Part shown: one piece after another, positions 1 through 10,789 of the stretch
Layout: each line of letters starts with the position of its first letter
How positions within the stretch are numbered: position 1 is the first letter of the stretch
DNA from: Undaria pinnatifida
Taxonomy: Eukaryota; Sar; Phaeophyceae; Laminariales; Alariaceae
Assembly (NCBI GenBank): GCA_012845835.1
Contig: JABAKD010000004.1
Location: forward strand, 8,824,232 to 8,888,231
DNA: 64,000 nt
Direction: 5' to 3'
Notes under the pieces: generated by a model
The model's input: the letters and a program-made list of their open reading frames with translations, nothing else
Told to the model about the DNA's origin: nothing
The model's database searches: none
Position numbers and translations under genes: made by a program

Positions 1-300
1 TTTTTTTTCGATGACACCCGGATTCGAACCAGCGAAGACCACCAGGATTATAAGCGGACAGTCCAAGTACTAGATACTAGACCACATTATGTCACAGCAG
101 CAGTGTACCTACGAGTACTATTTAATTTTTTTACAAATATAGACCTATACCAGGTATCAATTTTTTCATGAGGATCATTTATTAGAAGACCACAAAGTCA
201 CATCGATATATAGATATATTTTTATGAGGGTCGTTTTGTTCCCCCGATGACACCGGGATTCGAACCAACGAGAAGACCTTGAGGCTTATACTTTGTAGTA
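1..300 (-). repeat. Two tRNA-like repeat fragments (probable SINE remnants)
   Basis: On the minus strand, 1-90 and about 240-290 share a 3' segment containing a pol III B-box (GGTTCGAATCC) followed by GGTGTCATC; the first copy runs into an A-tract at the window edge. The first copy also has a D-arm-like TGGTCTAGT about 75 bases upstream, and its ends can pair as an acceptor stem. I could not fold a good anticodon arm, so these look like tRNA-derived SINE pieces or tRNA pseudogenes, not working tRNA genes. The rest is AT-rich with no coding signal. Confidence 0.4.
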
Positions 301-1050
301 CATACCGGTACTTATGCACCAGGTTTGTACATACCATCAGGTACTATTAATACGCTGTTGGATCACAATGCACGCCCAGCTCAGATCCGTCCGGCTATTT
401 ATAGCCAAGCAGCGCAGCGTAGCGCCGTGCGGAGCCGTGCGGTGCGGTGGCGTGCCCTTCGCTGCGGTTCTGTGTCGTGCTGCGCTGTGTACCGGGTATA
501 GAGCATAGAGCAGTACCGGGTATAATACGTGTTGTTGTGTACCAGGTACTACTTTTCTTCTTTTTTTTTTTACATGTATTTGATCCTTCACGGCCCCCTG
601 TTTTTTCCCCCAACCAAGCAAATTACCCCCCCCCGTACTGCCGCGATCAGAACGTAACACCGGTAACAAAAGCACACAGCACAGCTGAGCACAACAGGTC
701 AATTTGCTCTGCCCAAGCACCTCAAGATTGGCATCGCCAAATCACTGTTCGCACCAAATCGTGGGCCTCTTCTTTCTGCCCCCTTTACATGTTTTTAGTT
801 GCATTCTTGCTTGCCTTGGGCGAGCGTAGCTGGCGGCGTTAGCCGCCCGCGGAACGGAGCCCTTGTACATGATACCATATCTGGCACAACAGCACTAGAC
901 TAGACTACTACTTGTACGGCAGTATCAATAGTAGAGGATGGGTTATAAACACTCAGCGGGGCGCTGGATCGACGTACGAAAACATCGCCATGTCAGATAG
1001 CCACTAAACTACTGCATTCTGCTGCTTTGTAACATCAGGTATGCCGTTAC
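301..1050. other. No gene seen; repeat-derived sequence
   Basis: Short ORFs only, none with recognisable protein content. It holds a GC-rich block of degenerate GTGCGGT-type motifs (about 415-490), homopolymer T and C runs, and several TACCAGGTA-type near-palindromes. I see nothing else supportable. Confidence 0.6.

Positions 1051-1080
<30 letters not shown>
1051..1080. repeat. (GTT)n microsatellite
   Basis: About ten perfect trinucleotide units. A shorter version of the same repeat lies near 2998-3010, and both are followed by a related TCTCG/TCTCAC...GTCCGTGGTCACA context, so the microsatellite travels with a dispersed repeat. Confidence 0.9.
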
Positions 1081-1081
<1 letters not shown>

Positions 1082-1269
1082 TCTCGTTAACTCTTGTCAA
1101 ACATCTATTCTAGAGTCCGTGGTCACACAGAGGTGCAGGTGCTGGAGCCCTATTCGTAGGAAGATCCGAAAAACCAAAAGAAATCAAAATTCGCCCTGGG
1201 AATTCTAGGCTTTGGCCGCCTGAAACATACCTGTAACCGACATAATAAAAATGAAAATACAAGTTTGAT

Positions 1270-1390
1270 ATCTCTGTCAGTGGCTGGTCGCCACGGTGCT
1301 GTGGTGGCTGCCCTCGATTGCTATGATAATACGTGCTTACAGCAGAGCTTATTTTGGGGTTCGAATCCCGCGCGTGGGTCGGCCTTTCGA
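1270..1390 (+). repeat. tRNA-like segment, possible SINE head
   Basis: A perfect B-box (GGTTCGAATCC, about 1356) is preceded about 60 bases upstream by a D-arm-like GGTGCTGTGGTGGC. The spacing is long for a standard tRNA without an intron, and I could not close the acceptor stem. A tRNA-derived repeat is more likely than a functional tRNA. Confidence 0.3.
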
Positions 1391-3119
1391 GTTTATTTGG
1401 CGACAACAGTAAAATCAGAGGAATCAACTGCTGAGCGCGTCTGTTCATTTATTTGCAGAGTGCCTATGTGATCAACAGGCGCAGTTCGATGGGAGTCGAC
1501 CAGGAAAGAAAAATGGTTGACTCTCCTATTAATAGCGCAAAACACGAAATCGCTCATACCCGTAATGGGGAGAGGGAAGAACAGCCTGGGAGGAGAGAGA
1601 AAAGTGCTCGAAAAAAAACGGTGAATTTTGGTCGGATTGCACGCCGCGTATAATGGTATCATTCTGCAGGCAGACACAACGACGTAGGCGTATGATAGAG
1701 AGCAATAATTATACGCGATGTGCTTTTGAGTCGTTGGTTGTTGGCCAATTTGGTCGGACTGCTCCTGCGACGTATTAACTCTATCTCTGGACCTCTGGCC
1801 CTGAACAAGTATTTTAAAAAGTACTGCTCAAGTGCGACGATCGATGGTTCAAAACGCCCAACAGAAAACAAAGTTACTCTATTTTACTAATAACTGCTTC
1901 TGTCAGGTTGCTGTCAGGTAGGCTGTGTTCCATGCTGCATGGCGCGCCAGCTCAGTAAGAGCAGGCAGAAAAATCGCGCGTTCTCTCTGGCCACTCGAGG
2001 CAATGAGTGAACCAATGAAAAGCAGCGAGCTGGGCAAGAGGGCTCCGGCAATGGGACGAGAGAGCCGAGAGAGGTCCAAGAGGCTGGCAACGCAGCATAA
2101 TAACCACCATTGAAAAATCATGGGATTTCTAAACACCCCATCCAGTACATAGACCTTTGATTCCACTTGCTTCCAGCAGTAGAGGTCCCTCTATAGAGCC
2201 GGTTGAGTAGTGCCGGTTTTCCATTATTGTGCCTGTTACATCGCTTGGCACAGATCGGAATAGATCGGAATAACCAGTATTGATACTACTAGTGACGGAA
2301 TGTGGAGTAGTGCCGGTTGCCGATATAATGCCGAAGTTTCTGGCTGGCGCATAGAAGCACGGCAATGGGGAGCCCAGTACCAGTATTAATATTAGTAATG
2401 ATGTTATATTGGTAAGGTCCTATGATAGGTCCCATGCATAGTCTATGATATTAATAATAGCGTCTTCTACATAGCAGCACAGCAATCAACCAATCAATAT
2501 TTCGCGAAACCACCAGTCAAAATAGTAACCGCAATCCCCACCACCCACCACCACCACCACACACTAGCATCTACCGACCACCCTCCCCCCTGCTGAACAT
2601 GCAAGCATTCGACTCACCTACAGGCCACCCGCAGCCCACCGCGCAGCAACAACAATCAAGCGGTGAGGGTCTGTCTCCGAGTACGCGCTACTCACAGCAG
2701 CGGGAGAAACCGAACGAGCAGACGAGGACACGAGTACATAGCAGAGAGAGGTTTCGAGTTTTTTACTCTTCTTGCGCGGGATGATGGGATGATGAAATCC
2801 GCTGTATGTCTCATCAGACAGTTCGCGACAAGGCGTTGACAAGGTGAAATTCTACTGTCGCCGAAACGGAACAACGGAGCGTTCCAGGCCCCCAGAGATG
2901 CCAAGAAGATGTTCCGTCCCAATGGATTTTGTTGAGTGCTTTTCTTGCGTATCATACGCACCTTAGTCTACACACATTTTGTTAATTTTTTCTCACGTTG
3001 TTGTTGTTGTTCTCACATTAACTCGCATCATCAAGTCCGTGGTCACAGGATAGGCTCCATCCAGTCACTCTAGAGCTGAGGAATACGTACGTCGTGCTGT
3101 TGTTGTCCTAGTTTATAGT
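1391..3119. other. No gene seen
   Basis: Only short overlapping ORFs. A degenerate duplication around the motif GTAGTGCCGGTT occurs at about 2207 and 2308. CAC/CCA-rich simple sequence lies near 2530-2570. No domain, splice-flanked exon or RNA gene is recognisable. Confidence 0.6.
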
Positions 3120-5350
3120 CTAGAGAATCTAGTCTGTAACCTAAAAATCTAAACCGTCATATTGTGCTCCAACCTGGATCTGCTGCACTGCTGCTCTGCT
3201 GTTGTATATGCCGCATGCCACCCCCACGACGTGGGTGAGCAGCATGGCTCTCAAGCCTCCCCCGGCTCCTCCTCCCGACCACCTGTGAAGGTTTCGTTCC
3301 CAAACGAAACATGGCCCACAAAGATCCATAATAAGGTATCCCGTTGTTCATTTTTTTTTCGCGTGTGCGTTTTACCTGCTGTACTCGATACACAACATGC
3401 ATGTACCGGTCGCCCCGGGGGCGTGTGTATAACCCACAACATTCGGCGCGAGTCGACGAGGAAAGGAGGGGTTGAAGTCTTGTCGCGATAGAAAATGAAA
3501 GGCACGCACCATGTAGTGGGGAGGGGGAGAAGAGAGCCTGCTGTAGTGACCCAGGATCTGAGTCGCGTCCAGGCTGTACAAGTAGGGAGAAAGAGAAAGA
3601 AAACGTTTGAAAATATCAGATGGGATGAGCAAAAAACACATAGATCTCCGCATCTCTTCTATCTGGTACCGGTACAGCTTTTTTTGCTGCAATGCAGCCA
3701 CACGCATTGTTCGTACCCCCTACGCCGTATGCAGCAATACCAGGCACAGTATAGCCCACCGCTATCCTTCTTCCTCCTCCTGACTCCTGCCCCACTGCCC
3801 GGCAGTCTCGTGTCGAAACGAGACCTCTCCCAGCCCCACAAAGATTCAAATATACTCAGTCCTTCACTACACGCGCCCAGATATCTGTTCAACAACAGCA
3901 AATAAAGCGGTGTGCGCCATGTGATCCTGTTGTGTACCATGTAGACTAGACCATACATTAGCCTTCCAACCTCTCCTCTCTTTCCCTCTTGGCCACCTGG
4001 CGGTCTTCCCGCTCCACAATGCCCAAAGGTGTTGCAGCGGGTCTTCCGCCGTTTTTACTCACCCAGGTAGCCGTTACACATTGTCCTATCGTCGTGCAGT
4101 CTGACTTATGCCACTGATACTATTGGTGGTATTGTTTTTGTCCCATAATACGCGCCTTGAAGTATTCCGCACATCATCTAGGTCTAGACTAAAGACTAGT
4201 CTATGTGTCTAGACTACTGCTTGCTGTTCAGTTGTTGTTGTGCATTCCGCATGCAACCCCAACCCGATGGGCAAAATACAGTACCCCCCTGCCCCCCACC
4301 CCCACCTGCTACCGCCAGGCTGCCTCCGTTCTTTTGCTCGTTCCGAGATTTTTTTTTTTTTTTTTTTAGCACACTTTCACTTTCCAGCTTCTGGACAAGC
4401 CGTGGTCACAGGTGTCATCCCTTCTCCTCCCCGGTTCTTGCCTTCAATTTTTATCGCGCATAGGGTTCAGCAATCCCACTGCTCGTCGATTGTTCATCGA
4501 AATGTTGCTAACTCACGCTCTCGCGCTTTCCGCAAGTCAATTTGTCCACAAGAAAAAGTCCCAACGAATTTATACGAGTATGCACTCGGCGGGGCTCGAA
4601 CTCACGAAACTGACCTATACCAGGCTCGAGGATAACCTGATACGCGAGATGAGACCTTCCCGCTCCACAAAGATTCATAAGTATTTGAGGTATTCCAGCC
4701 GATATTCCGACGTTTACTACCGTTCGTTGCGTTACTCCAGGTAGTACCTGGTATACGAGACGCCACACAGCGATGTTCTGTCTAAATCTACGTGTGGTGT
4801 GTCCTAACGTCCTAGTCCGCGACATATACAATACCAGGTATATGTATACTGACTGCTTGCTGTACATACGGCATGCCGCAAGTTACCCCCGCTGCATGGG
4901 CGATATACCAGCGGCCCTCCAGTCTCCTCTCTCCTCCCCATCCTGCCGCCTGGCGGTCTCGGGCCAAGGCGAAACCTTCCAGCCCCACAAAGATCCAAAG
5001 ATAATATGTATTCTATAACTAATTTTCAAGGACGTCGGGCGTGAGTTTGTATTCCTTCATTCATGTTGTTTACACTTTAGTTAACAACAGCAGTACTCTG
5101 TTGCACATTACATACTACACGCGTCGTTGGTCAGTCTAAATCGTCGTGTGTCCTAACTCCTATAATTCTGCGTCTCAGGTCTGTCTGCTGCTGTACCCAC
5201 CATGCGTTATTTCCCAGCGCCCCATGGACGTAAAGCCTTCCAGCCTCCTCTCGAAACCGTGTAGCCGCCTGGTAGCCTGACGCCGAAACGGAGGCGTCCC
5301 AGCCCTGTCCAGCCATACAAAGGCTATTTTGCACCAGCAGTATCACATAA
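3120..5350 (+). repeat. Cluster of about four degenerate repeat units
   Basis: Units starting near 3120, 4180, 4780 and 5130 share, in order, a TCTAGACTA/GTCTAAATC-like head, a CTGCTGCT stretch, GC(A)TGCC/CATGC near 'CGCATGC', then CAGTCTCCTC, a CCTGGCGGTCTCG-like block and a CAGCCCCACAAAGAT tail. Spacings are irregular and divergence is high, which suggests an old local amplification of one dispersed element. A segment near 3450-3600 also matches about 43738-43890 (same strand) and 30200-30345 (opposite strand). No coding gene is seen. Confidence 0.5.
4375..4560 (+). repeat. Dispersed repeat, copy 1 (family with GCGATAAAAAT core)
   Basis: The block from ACAAGCCGTGGTCACAG through TTTTTATCGCGCATAGGGTT recurs, in the opposite orientation, at about 17390-17590 and 22490-22690. 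All three share the order: TGGTCACAG, pyrimidine-rich spacer, ATCGCGCA, GGGTTCAGC, and an ATCGA(T/A)G-type end. No coding potential is conserved between copies. Confidence 0.55.
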
Positions 5351-5410
5351 TTGGCGTCTCTGTGTTTTCGTTATTATTACTTGATATCAGAAGTACTTAG
5401 ACACGTCAGT

Positions 5411-5688
5411 GACGCGTGCTACGATAGAGGTAGCACTTTTCGTGTGAAATGTTTTCTGAATGACGGGGCTTCTTAACCCAAAATCGTCGGAGAATCGCCA
5501 TTTTTCTAGGCATGATTCTCGTTGTGTACCTATTAGTCTAATAGTCCATGGGACTTTTCATCCGGTGTACCTGGTGGTGGCAGATTTGTTTTTTTCTCAA
5601 AAAATCAGTTTTCGGGAGAGGTCTCAAGCTCCAAAATTGAGGAGTAGTGTTGGAAAAAACGTGGTGCATCTCTATGATAGGCCACGTC
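5411..5688 (+). mobile_element. MITE with terminal inverted repeats and 4-bp target-site duplication
   Basis: A 278-bp non-coding element. The left end, GACGCGTGCTACGATAGAGG, is inverted and imperfectly repeated at the right end (reading CCTCTATCGTAGCACGC in better copies). It is flanked by CAGT at 5407-5410 and again at 5689-5692. Internal landmarks shared by the family are CTGAATGACGGGGCT, CCCAAAATCGTC, GATTCTCGTTGTGTACCT, a central TTTTCATCCGG and GTGGTGCA near the right end. No transposase is encoded. Confidence 0.85.
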
Positions 5689-5809
5689 CAGTGCTGTCAG
5701 TTCGATAAATTTATGGTTCGATACTCATCTTTGCAAGCTGCGTTATACGCCGGCCGGTCGTTCTTACAGATAGTCTAAAGACTAGATGTAATATTTTTCG
5801 AAGATATTT

Positions 5810-5905
5810 ATATTATATAATTAAAAATACACTCCAGCTGTGATGAGATCGAAGATTTTGTCGAAACTCATCTTTGCAAGCTGTGTGTGATACTTACATA
5901 TATAT
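5810..5905 (+). repeat. Short dispersed repeat (CTTTGCAAGCTGTGTGTGATA), partial copy
   Basis: An AT-rich leader followed by CACTCCAGCTGTGA and CTTTGCAAGCTGTGTGTGATA. Longer, nearly identical copies occur at about 17955-18122 and 21575-21735. Small fragments are at 5715, 12085 (reverse) and 22385. Confidence 0.65.
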
Positions 5906-5999
5906 GATTCCCACGGATGTTGCCCAGGTGAGCATCTAGAACAAATTACTATCAAAATACGAGACGGCAGTAGCGGGAGCCCTGCAGTTCGCCGAACTC

Positions 6000-6296
6000 T
6001 TGGAGGAGGACGGCCCCCGGTTGGATCCAGCTATTGACGTCATGACTGGTTCCCACGATACTTTTGAGGACATGGTGAGGACCGGGGGTAGCCCAACCTT
6101 CTCGTTCCGGTTGTGCTCCCTGTTCAGCGATGCTTTTGGCCTGCCCCGAGGCGCCTACCTCGACTTCCCCCGACTGAGGGAATGGCGAGCGGCAGCCAAT
6201 CACTACCGTGAGACCTTCGCCGCTTACGGCATCCGCCCGCAGGATACTGTGCGCCTACTCCCGAATCAAAGGATCTACATCCTAGCTCATGTGTAA
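6000..6296 (+). pseudogene. LINE ORF fragment, N-terminal region of unknown function
   Basis: The frame is open from upstream of 6000 to a stop at 6296. The protein (EEDGPRLDPAIDVMTG..., then LCSLFSDAFGLPRGAYLDF and LREWRAAANHYRETFAAYG) looks well formed but I do not recognise a domain. The GC-rich codon composition is continuous with the RT region, so I assign it to the element's N-terminus; it might instead be a small unrelated exon. The following 6300-6730 is Gly/Pro/Glu-rich in all frames and is probably the linker, now frameshifted. Confidence 0.5.
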
Positions 6297-6734
6297 GAGT
6301 TCTTGGCGGACCTCGACTCCACGTGGGAGGTCCTCCTGACGTGGTGGACCCTCGGGGTCCGAAATGCGCTTTAAGAGGGGGAGGCGCTTCCTCCATCCCC
6401 GACGGCAGCGTGGACCCTCGGGCCCAAAACGTGTTTGCGGCAGGAAACGAGCTGCCTCCCTCCCCGACGGCGGCGGTGGGCCCGGCGCGGGAGAGTGACC
6501 TAGCAGCGGGCGTGACACCACCTGAAGGCGCAACTCTAGCGCCAGAAGGTGACCCGGGGGGGAGGGAGCAGACAGAGCTTGGTGGTGTTGCTTCTGTTGC
6601 CACGGGAACCTTCTGAACTGCCGAAAACTGGGAGGCGACGGCGCCCGGATACTCGCCCGCGCCCCCAACACAGCCCAGCGTCGTCTTAGCAACATCGAGA
6701 GCGACTGGGTCTATGTCCACTGGTGCAGTAGAGG

Positions 6735-7415
6735 GTGGGAGAAGCACAAGAGGCAGACGAGGTCGACCGCGCGGGTCCGGAAGGGGAACATGAGCGACGA
6801 GAACTGGGAGAGGAACCACCACGAACCGGGGGCGAATCCCTCGACATGGATGCGGCGAGGTTCCCCCGGCCCCTGCCGATAGGAAGGGTTGGCGGTGGAG
6901 AGAGGGAAGACGGGGACGGAGAGGGAGCAGGTCCAGCACCAGGGGACGTAACGCAACTTCGCGCTTTCATTACAGACGACCACAGCGTTACGAGCTGTGG
7001 GGGCTGTAGAGCAACGATTGCTCGGGGGCATCGAGTGGTGGAGTTGCCCTGTGGACGTCAACATGCAATGCATGCGCGGTGCGTGGTGAATGCGGTCAGA
7101 CGAGGTGGGGCGCAGGCGCCCCTTCTCTGCGGAACAAGAGGATGCACGGTCCGCCTTGGAAGACGGGAAGCAATAGAAGCGGCAGTTCAGGCCGACCCTG
7201 GACTACGCGTGACGGCAGCGGGACTCGGGGGGAGATCTGACGATGGCAAGGAAGAGCGCCGGGATGGCCTCTGCTATCCCTGGAAACAAAACACATTGGG
7301 GATTGCAGGACCGCTCGATGATGTCTCTCTTGAGGACCTCCAACAACGCTTCGTCACTCGAAGTGCAGCCAAGGCTGGCTACTGCCCAAGCCAAGCTTAT
7401 CACCCATGTGCTTGA
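6735..7415 (+). pseudogene. LINE ORF fragment with RING-like zinc module
   Basis: A 226-residue open segment. After an acidic/glycine-rich start, residues about 88-137 carry the cysteine-histidine pattern C-x2-C, then C-x3-H-x2-H-x2-C, then C-x4-C (CGGC; CGRQHAMHARC; CGTRGC), a C-H-rich cross-brace typical of RING-type fingers. In LINEs, N-terminal zinc modules usually bind nucleic acid; a RING-like one is unusual. The segment ends at a stop 5' of the RT region. I infer it belongs to the same element from strand, GC content and order. Confidence 0.6.
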
Positions 7416-7884
7416 CCTCCTCAATCACGCCTGGGGAAAGCATCGCCAATCCACACAATCGGAGACGCCGCAATCACTCCTGAGGTCAATCAAGTTGTGA
7501 TACATCCTCCCAGCTCTACTGCACTCGCAGCATGGCCGAAAGAAACAGCGAGAGAAGTTTTCGTCTGCCGAGCGCGGTGACCTCACCCTTCTGCTCCCGT
7601 GGTTAATGGAGTATATCCGTCGAACATCGACGAGGCAAATCGGCCAAGCCCGCGAAGAGGCGGACGACGCTGATATGTTTAAGAGGCCATCATGAGCATG
7701 CCGCCATCGAGGGGGGTGACTGTGGCAGCAAGCAGCCTCCTCGCGGAACCGCGCGCGCCGGGGAACGAGGAAACGTGGCAGCGCGTGAAAGCATAGTTCC
7801 CGGAGGAGAACCAGGTCTGCGTCTCTGAAGCTGCAGCGGCAGCGGTGGCAGCAAGTCCCTTCGATCAGGAGGAAGGGAGTGGTC

Positions 7885-8270
7885 CCAACTGGCGCCGGAG
7901 GAAGAGTTCGACCCACAGGTGCCCCTCGATGTCATCAATTCTCGCAACGCGTTATCAGGCGCGGGAAGCGACGGTCTGCGCTTTTCGCACTTGCAGTCAA
8001 TAATCAGGACTGGTTTCGGGCGCAAAACATTCATAGCTGGCATTGAAGCCTTCTGAAGAAGAATCATCGATGATCCAAACGTCTTCCCGCCTGAGTTCTG
8101 GTAGTTCGTCTTGCAATCCAACCTCACTGCCCTGGGTAAAAAATGCCGTCCCGTGTGCGTGGGGATGATGTGGAGGCGCCTTGTTGCGGCCGGGACCATG
8201 CGGCAGTGGCAACCACGGCTGGAGGAGACCAACCACGAAGCGAGACTAATTTGGAGTCGGAGTACGAGGG
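7885..8270 (+). pseudogene. LINE reverse transcriptase, N-terminal fingers, with in-frame stops
   Basis: Reading from about 7885, the + frame gives an RT-like series (LSGAGSDGLRFSHLQ, then GIEAF, stop, RRIIDDPNVFPPEFW, stop, LTALGKKCRPVCVGMMWRR). The GKKCRP-like turn corresponds to the fingers motif K-x-x-x-RP that precedes motif A in LINE RTs. Two stops (TGA near 8055, TAG near 8103) break it, and a frame change is needed to join the palm segment after 8270. Confidence 0.7.
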
Positions 8271-8273
8271 GGG

Positions 8274-8735
8274 GTGGAACCGGTATCGCTACGCGTAAGA
8301 GTACATCATGAGGCAAAAAACCGTGTGATCCTCACCGATTGCCCCAACGCCTTCAACACAGTGAATCGGACTGATATGCTAGCGGAGGCAGCCACTTGCG
8401 TGCCGGTGCTTACACCGTTTGTGGCAAAATTTTACGGCGAGATGTCTGCGCCGGTGTTCTTTCAGATGGAATCGGGAGAAAGACGAAAGATCGACTGCTC
8501 CAGCGGGGTACAACAAGGGGATGCCATGGGGGCGGCGTTGTTCTGCATGCCACTCGTGCCGGTGCTGAAGCGGACACGGACGTCGTTCGAGCCAAGAGGT
8601 GTAGAAGCATTCACCTACCTAGATGATATTAGCATCGGATTGATGGAAATCACACCGGATACTCTGGAAGTTGTGTACCCTTTCTCCAGCGTGAGCTGTC
8701 CAACATCGGCATTGCGAGCAACGCGAGCAAAATGA
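8274..8735 (+). pseudogene. LINE reverse transcriptase palm domain
   Basis: A 153-residue open segment with the core RT motifs: motif A as LTDCPNAFNTV, motif B as SSGVQQGDAMGAALFC, and motif C as YLDDISIG, keeping the catalytic aspartates. The frame is lost near 8690 (a shift after LEVV); the thumb-side sequence (LSNIGIASNASKMIALPPK...) continues in another frame before the next open segment. The start codon given is not biological; this is an internal part of the element's polyprotein. Confidence 0.85.
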
Positions 8736-8933
8736 TTGCCCTGCCCCCAAAGGAGACGTACCTACGCCGGAACAAAACCGCCCTTCTTGAAGGCATTGAC
8801 GTCAGCATCGCCGAAAGTGGTGGGATTAAGGTGGGGGGGTGCCTGTCGGCACAGATGAGTACGCGAGGGAGCGCGCAATAGAGATAGTCCAAAATGGGGG
8901 AGCGGAGCAACCCGCGCGGATGTTGTCGCGCAC

Positions 8934-10277
8934 ATGCCGGACAAGCAATCAGCCAACCTGATTGCCACCGGCTCTATGGTTCAACGGACCTCCTACCTTG
9001 AACGCGTGATGGACCCAGAACTATCGCTGACTGCATACCGAAAAGCATATGGCAACGCCTTGTGGATGCTGGAGAAACTGCTCGATCTCCCGGGGGCAGC
9101 AGAAAAATCGTCGTTTTTCGCGGACGGGTGCCCGATAAACATGTTGACCCCGCAATCCCATCAACAGGCGCAGGCGAGCCTGTCCACGGGGGCCGGAGGG
9201 TTTGAGCTTTCGTGGGCTGAAGCCCGGAGGATGTCATCATCCGTTGAAAGCTTGGTGGCGACGGTGCCAGAGGTGCTTGCTGATCTGTCCGGTGCAATAG
9301 GGAACAAAGTCCGAAGGGAGCTGCCCGATTCTGGCCTCGTGCGGCGCATCTGGAACAGCGTCAGGGACCTGCGCGATGTGCATGGGGTTTCAGACGAGGC
9401 CATGGCGAACATCGCGCCGGAAAGCTGGCGGGACAGAGCCTTTAGAGCAGGAGAGCATGGTGTCTCCGGGCAATCAGTTGCAGTCGTGTCGCCTACACAC
9501 AAGACCGAAATTGTCAGCTCCAGCAAAGCGCAGCATAGACTAGGTAAACTGGTAACAATAGTACGTTATCAGAGGTACGTCTCTTCGCTGGACCAACTCC
9601 CCGAGACGAGGCCCCAGCGAGACACAGTCGACGCTCAGGGAGAGAAAGAGATGCGAGACTTGGCCAAGGCCCGGCAACGGAGTCAATCGGGATCAGGTAC
9701 TACCGCCTTCCTAAGGGCGGGGCCTGTAGACGCAGCTACAACCATCCCTGCATCAGAGTTCGTGACTGCGGGAAAGAGATTTCTGAGGATAGAGGAATTC
9801 CTGGTGGCGAGGTGCCTATGCTGCGGTGAAGCGGAGGTTAATACGCGGCATGCACGATTGAGTCACCGATCGGGTGCGCAGGTGAACCAGCACCAACCCC
9901 TTGTGCACGCGCTCTCCCGCACCCTTGAGATCATGTCCATCCGCCACCAGGTGGAAAGCGGAGCCCCGTTCCACCCATACAGGGATTTGCAAATGGATAT
10001 CGTGATTGAGGCAAGTGGACTACAAGATGCTACGGCATCGGAGTACCACGCGACAAATCGATACTCCTCGACGTCACGTATGCGAACCCACAAGCGGGAG
10101 TCCACGTGCGGGCAGGCAGCGCGGATCGAAACAGATCAGCGGCTTCCGCTTCCGAGGCGCGCAAGCGCAACCACTACGATGGTCCGAGACAGGTGTCCTT
10201 TGACGTGCGCAGCTACAAACTCGCCACCGTCGCGGTGGAACACTTTGGGAGCCTCGGTAAAGAAAGGAGCGGCCTGA
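8934..10277 (+). pseudogene. LINE C-terminal connection region, zinc knuckle and endonuclease start
   Basis: A 447-residue open segment following the RT: a helical connection region (residues 1-230), then a knuckle CLCCGEAEVNTRHARLSH (about residue 303), then LQMDIVIEASG (about 350), where an acidic D-x-V-x-E-like pair sits. After about 10050 the true frame shifts: the parallel frame reads KSILLDVTYANPQAG and continues into the next segment. Knuckle plus downstream D...DVT is the arrangement of PD-(D/E)XK restriction-like endonucleases of early-branching LINEs (R2/CRE type). I infer this by pattern only. Confidence 0.65.
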
Positions 10278-10538
10278 TCGATCAGGTGGCGGCAAAACAC
10301 CGTTGGATGAATGGACGCATCGTCCCTAGCGCGGAAAGGCGTGAGCGACGAACGCTTATTCCAAATCATCTCTGTGGCCACTCAGATCATTTCGCGCAGA
10401 GTTCATCGATATAGGCTATCTCTGTGTAATCGTCAGGCGCGAGGGGAAGCGAGGAAGAAGCGGGAGTACTACGGCCACTGGCCTGGGGTGGCAACGTTGA
10501 TGAGGATCATGGTAGACTCTCAGCTAAAACTTATATAG
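10050..10538 (+). pseudogene. LINE C-terminal tail after frameshift
   Basis: The frame starting about 10050 (ILLDVTYANP, then GSADRNRSAASASEARKR, YDGPRQVSFDVRSYKLATV, HFGSLGKERSGLIDQVA) continues the endonuclease region. Near 10310 the frame changes again to SLARKGVSDERLFQIISVAT and RRVHRYRLSLCNRQARGEAR and ends at a stop at 10538. Two frameshifts within 500 bp confirm decay. After 10538 the protein-like composition stops. Confidence 0.6.
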
Positions 10539-10789
10539 GGAAATGGAACAGTAGATACAAATGAGAAGATGTGGGGAAAGGAAATGGGGAAATGGTTGGC
10601 GGAAGACACTCACTTCTTTATGGTGCGATCACTCGACTTCATTGGTACTGCTGCTGCTTTGTGGAAGGATATTCGATTTACATCGGAACGCCATCTACGC
10701 TCTATATTGCCGGAGGGCACAACATATATTAATAATAATGTCAATAGTGGTAACACCTACCAGTACTAACTAAGCGTGCTTTACCCCAT

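Larger units (their letters stand above)
5950..10538 (+). mobile_element. Decayed non-LTR retrotransposon (LINE), near full length
   Basis: One element reads on the + strand across about 4.6 kb but changes frame several times and has in-frame stops, so it is inactive. In order: an unrecognised N-terminal region, a proline/glycine-rich linker, a RING-like zinc module, reverse transcriptase motifs (GKKCRP-type fingers, LTDCPNAFNT, SSGVQQGDAMG, YLDD), a long connection region, a cysteine-histidine knuckle and a C-terminal block resembling a restriction-like endonuclease. GC content is higher than in the flanks. No LTRs are seen and there is no clear poly-A tail. Boundaries are approximate. Confidence 0.85.

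Noticed and set aside
6124-6939. 271-codon minus-strand ORF
   Set aside because: It lies antisense to the LINE in GC-rich sequence, where stops are rare; its content is Pro/Arg/Ser low complexity.
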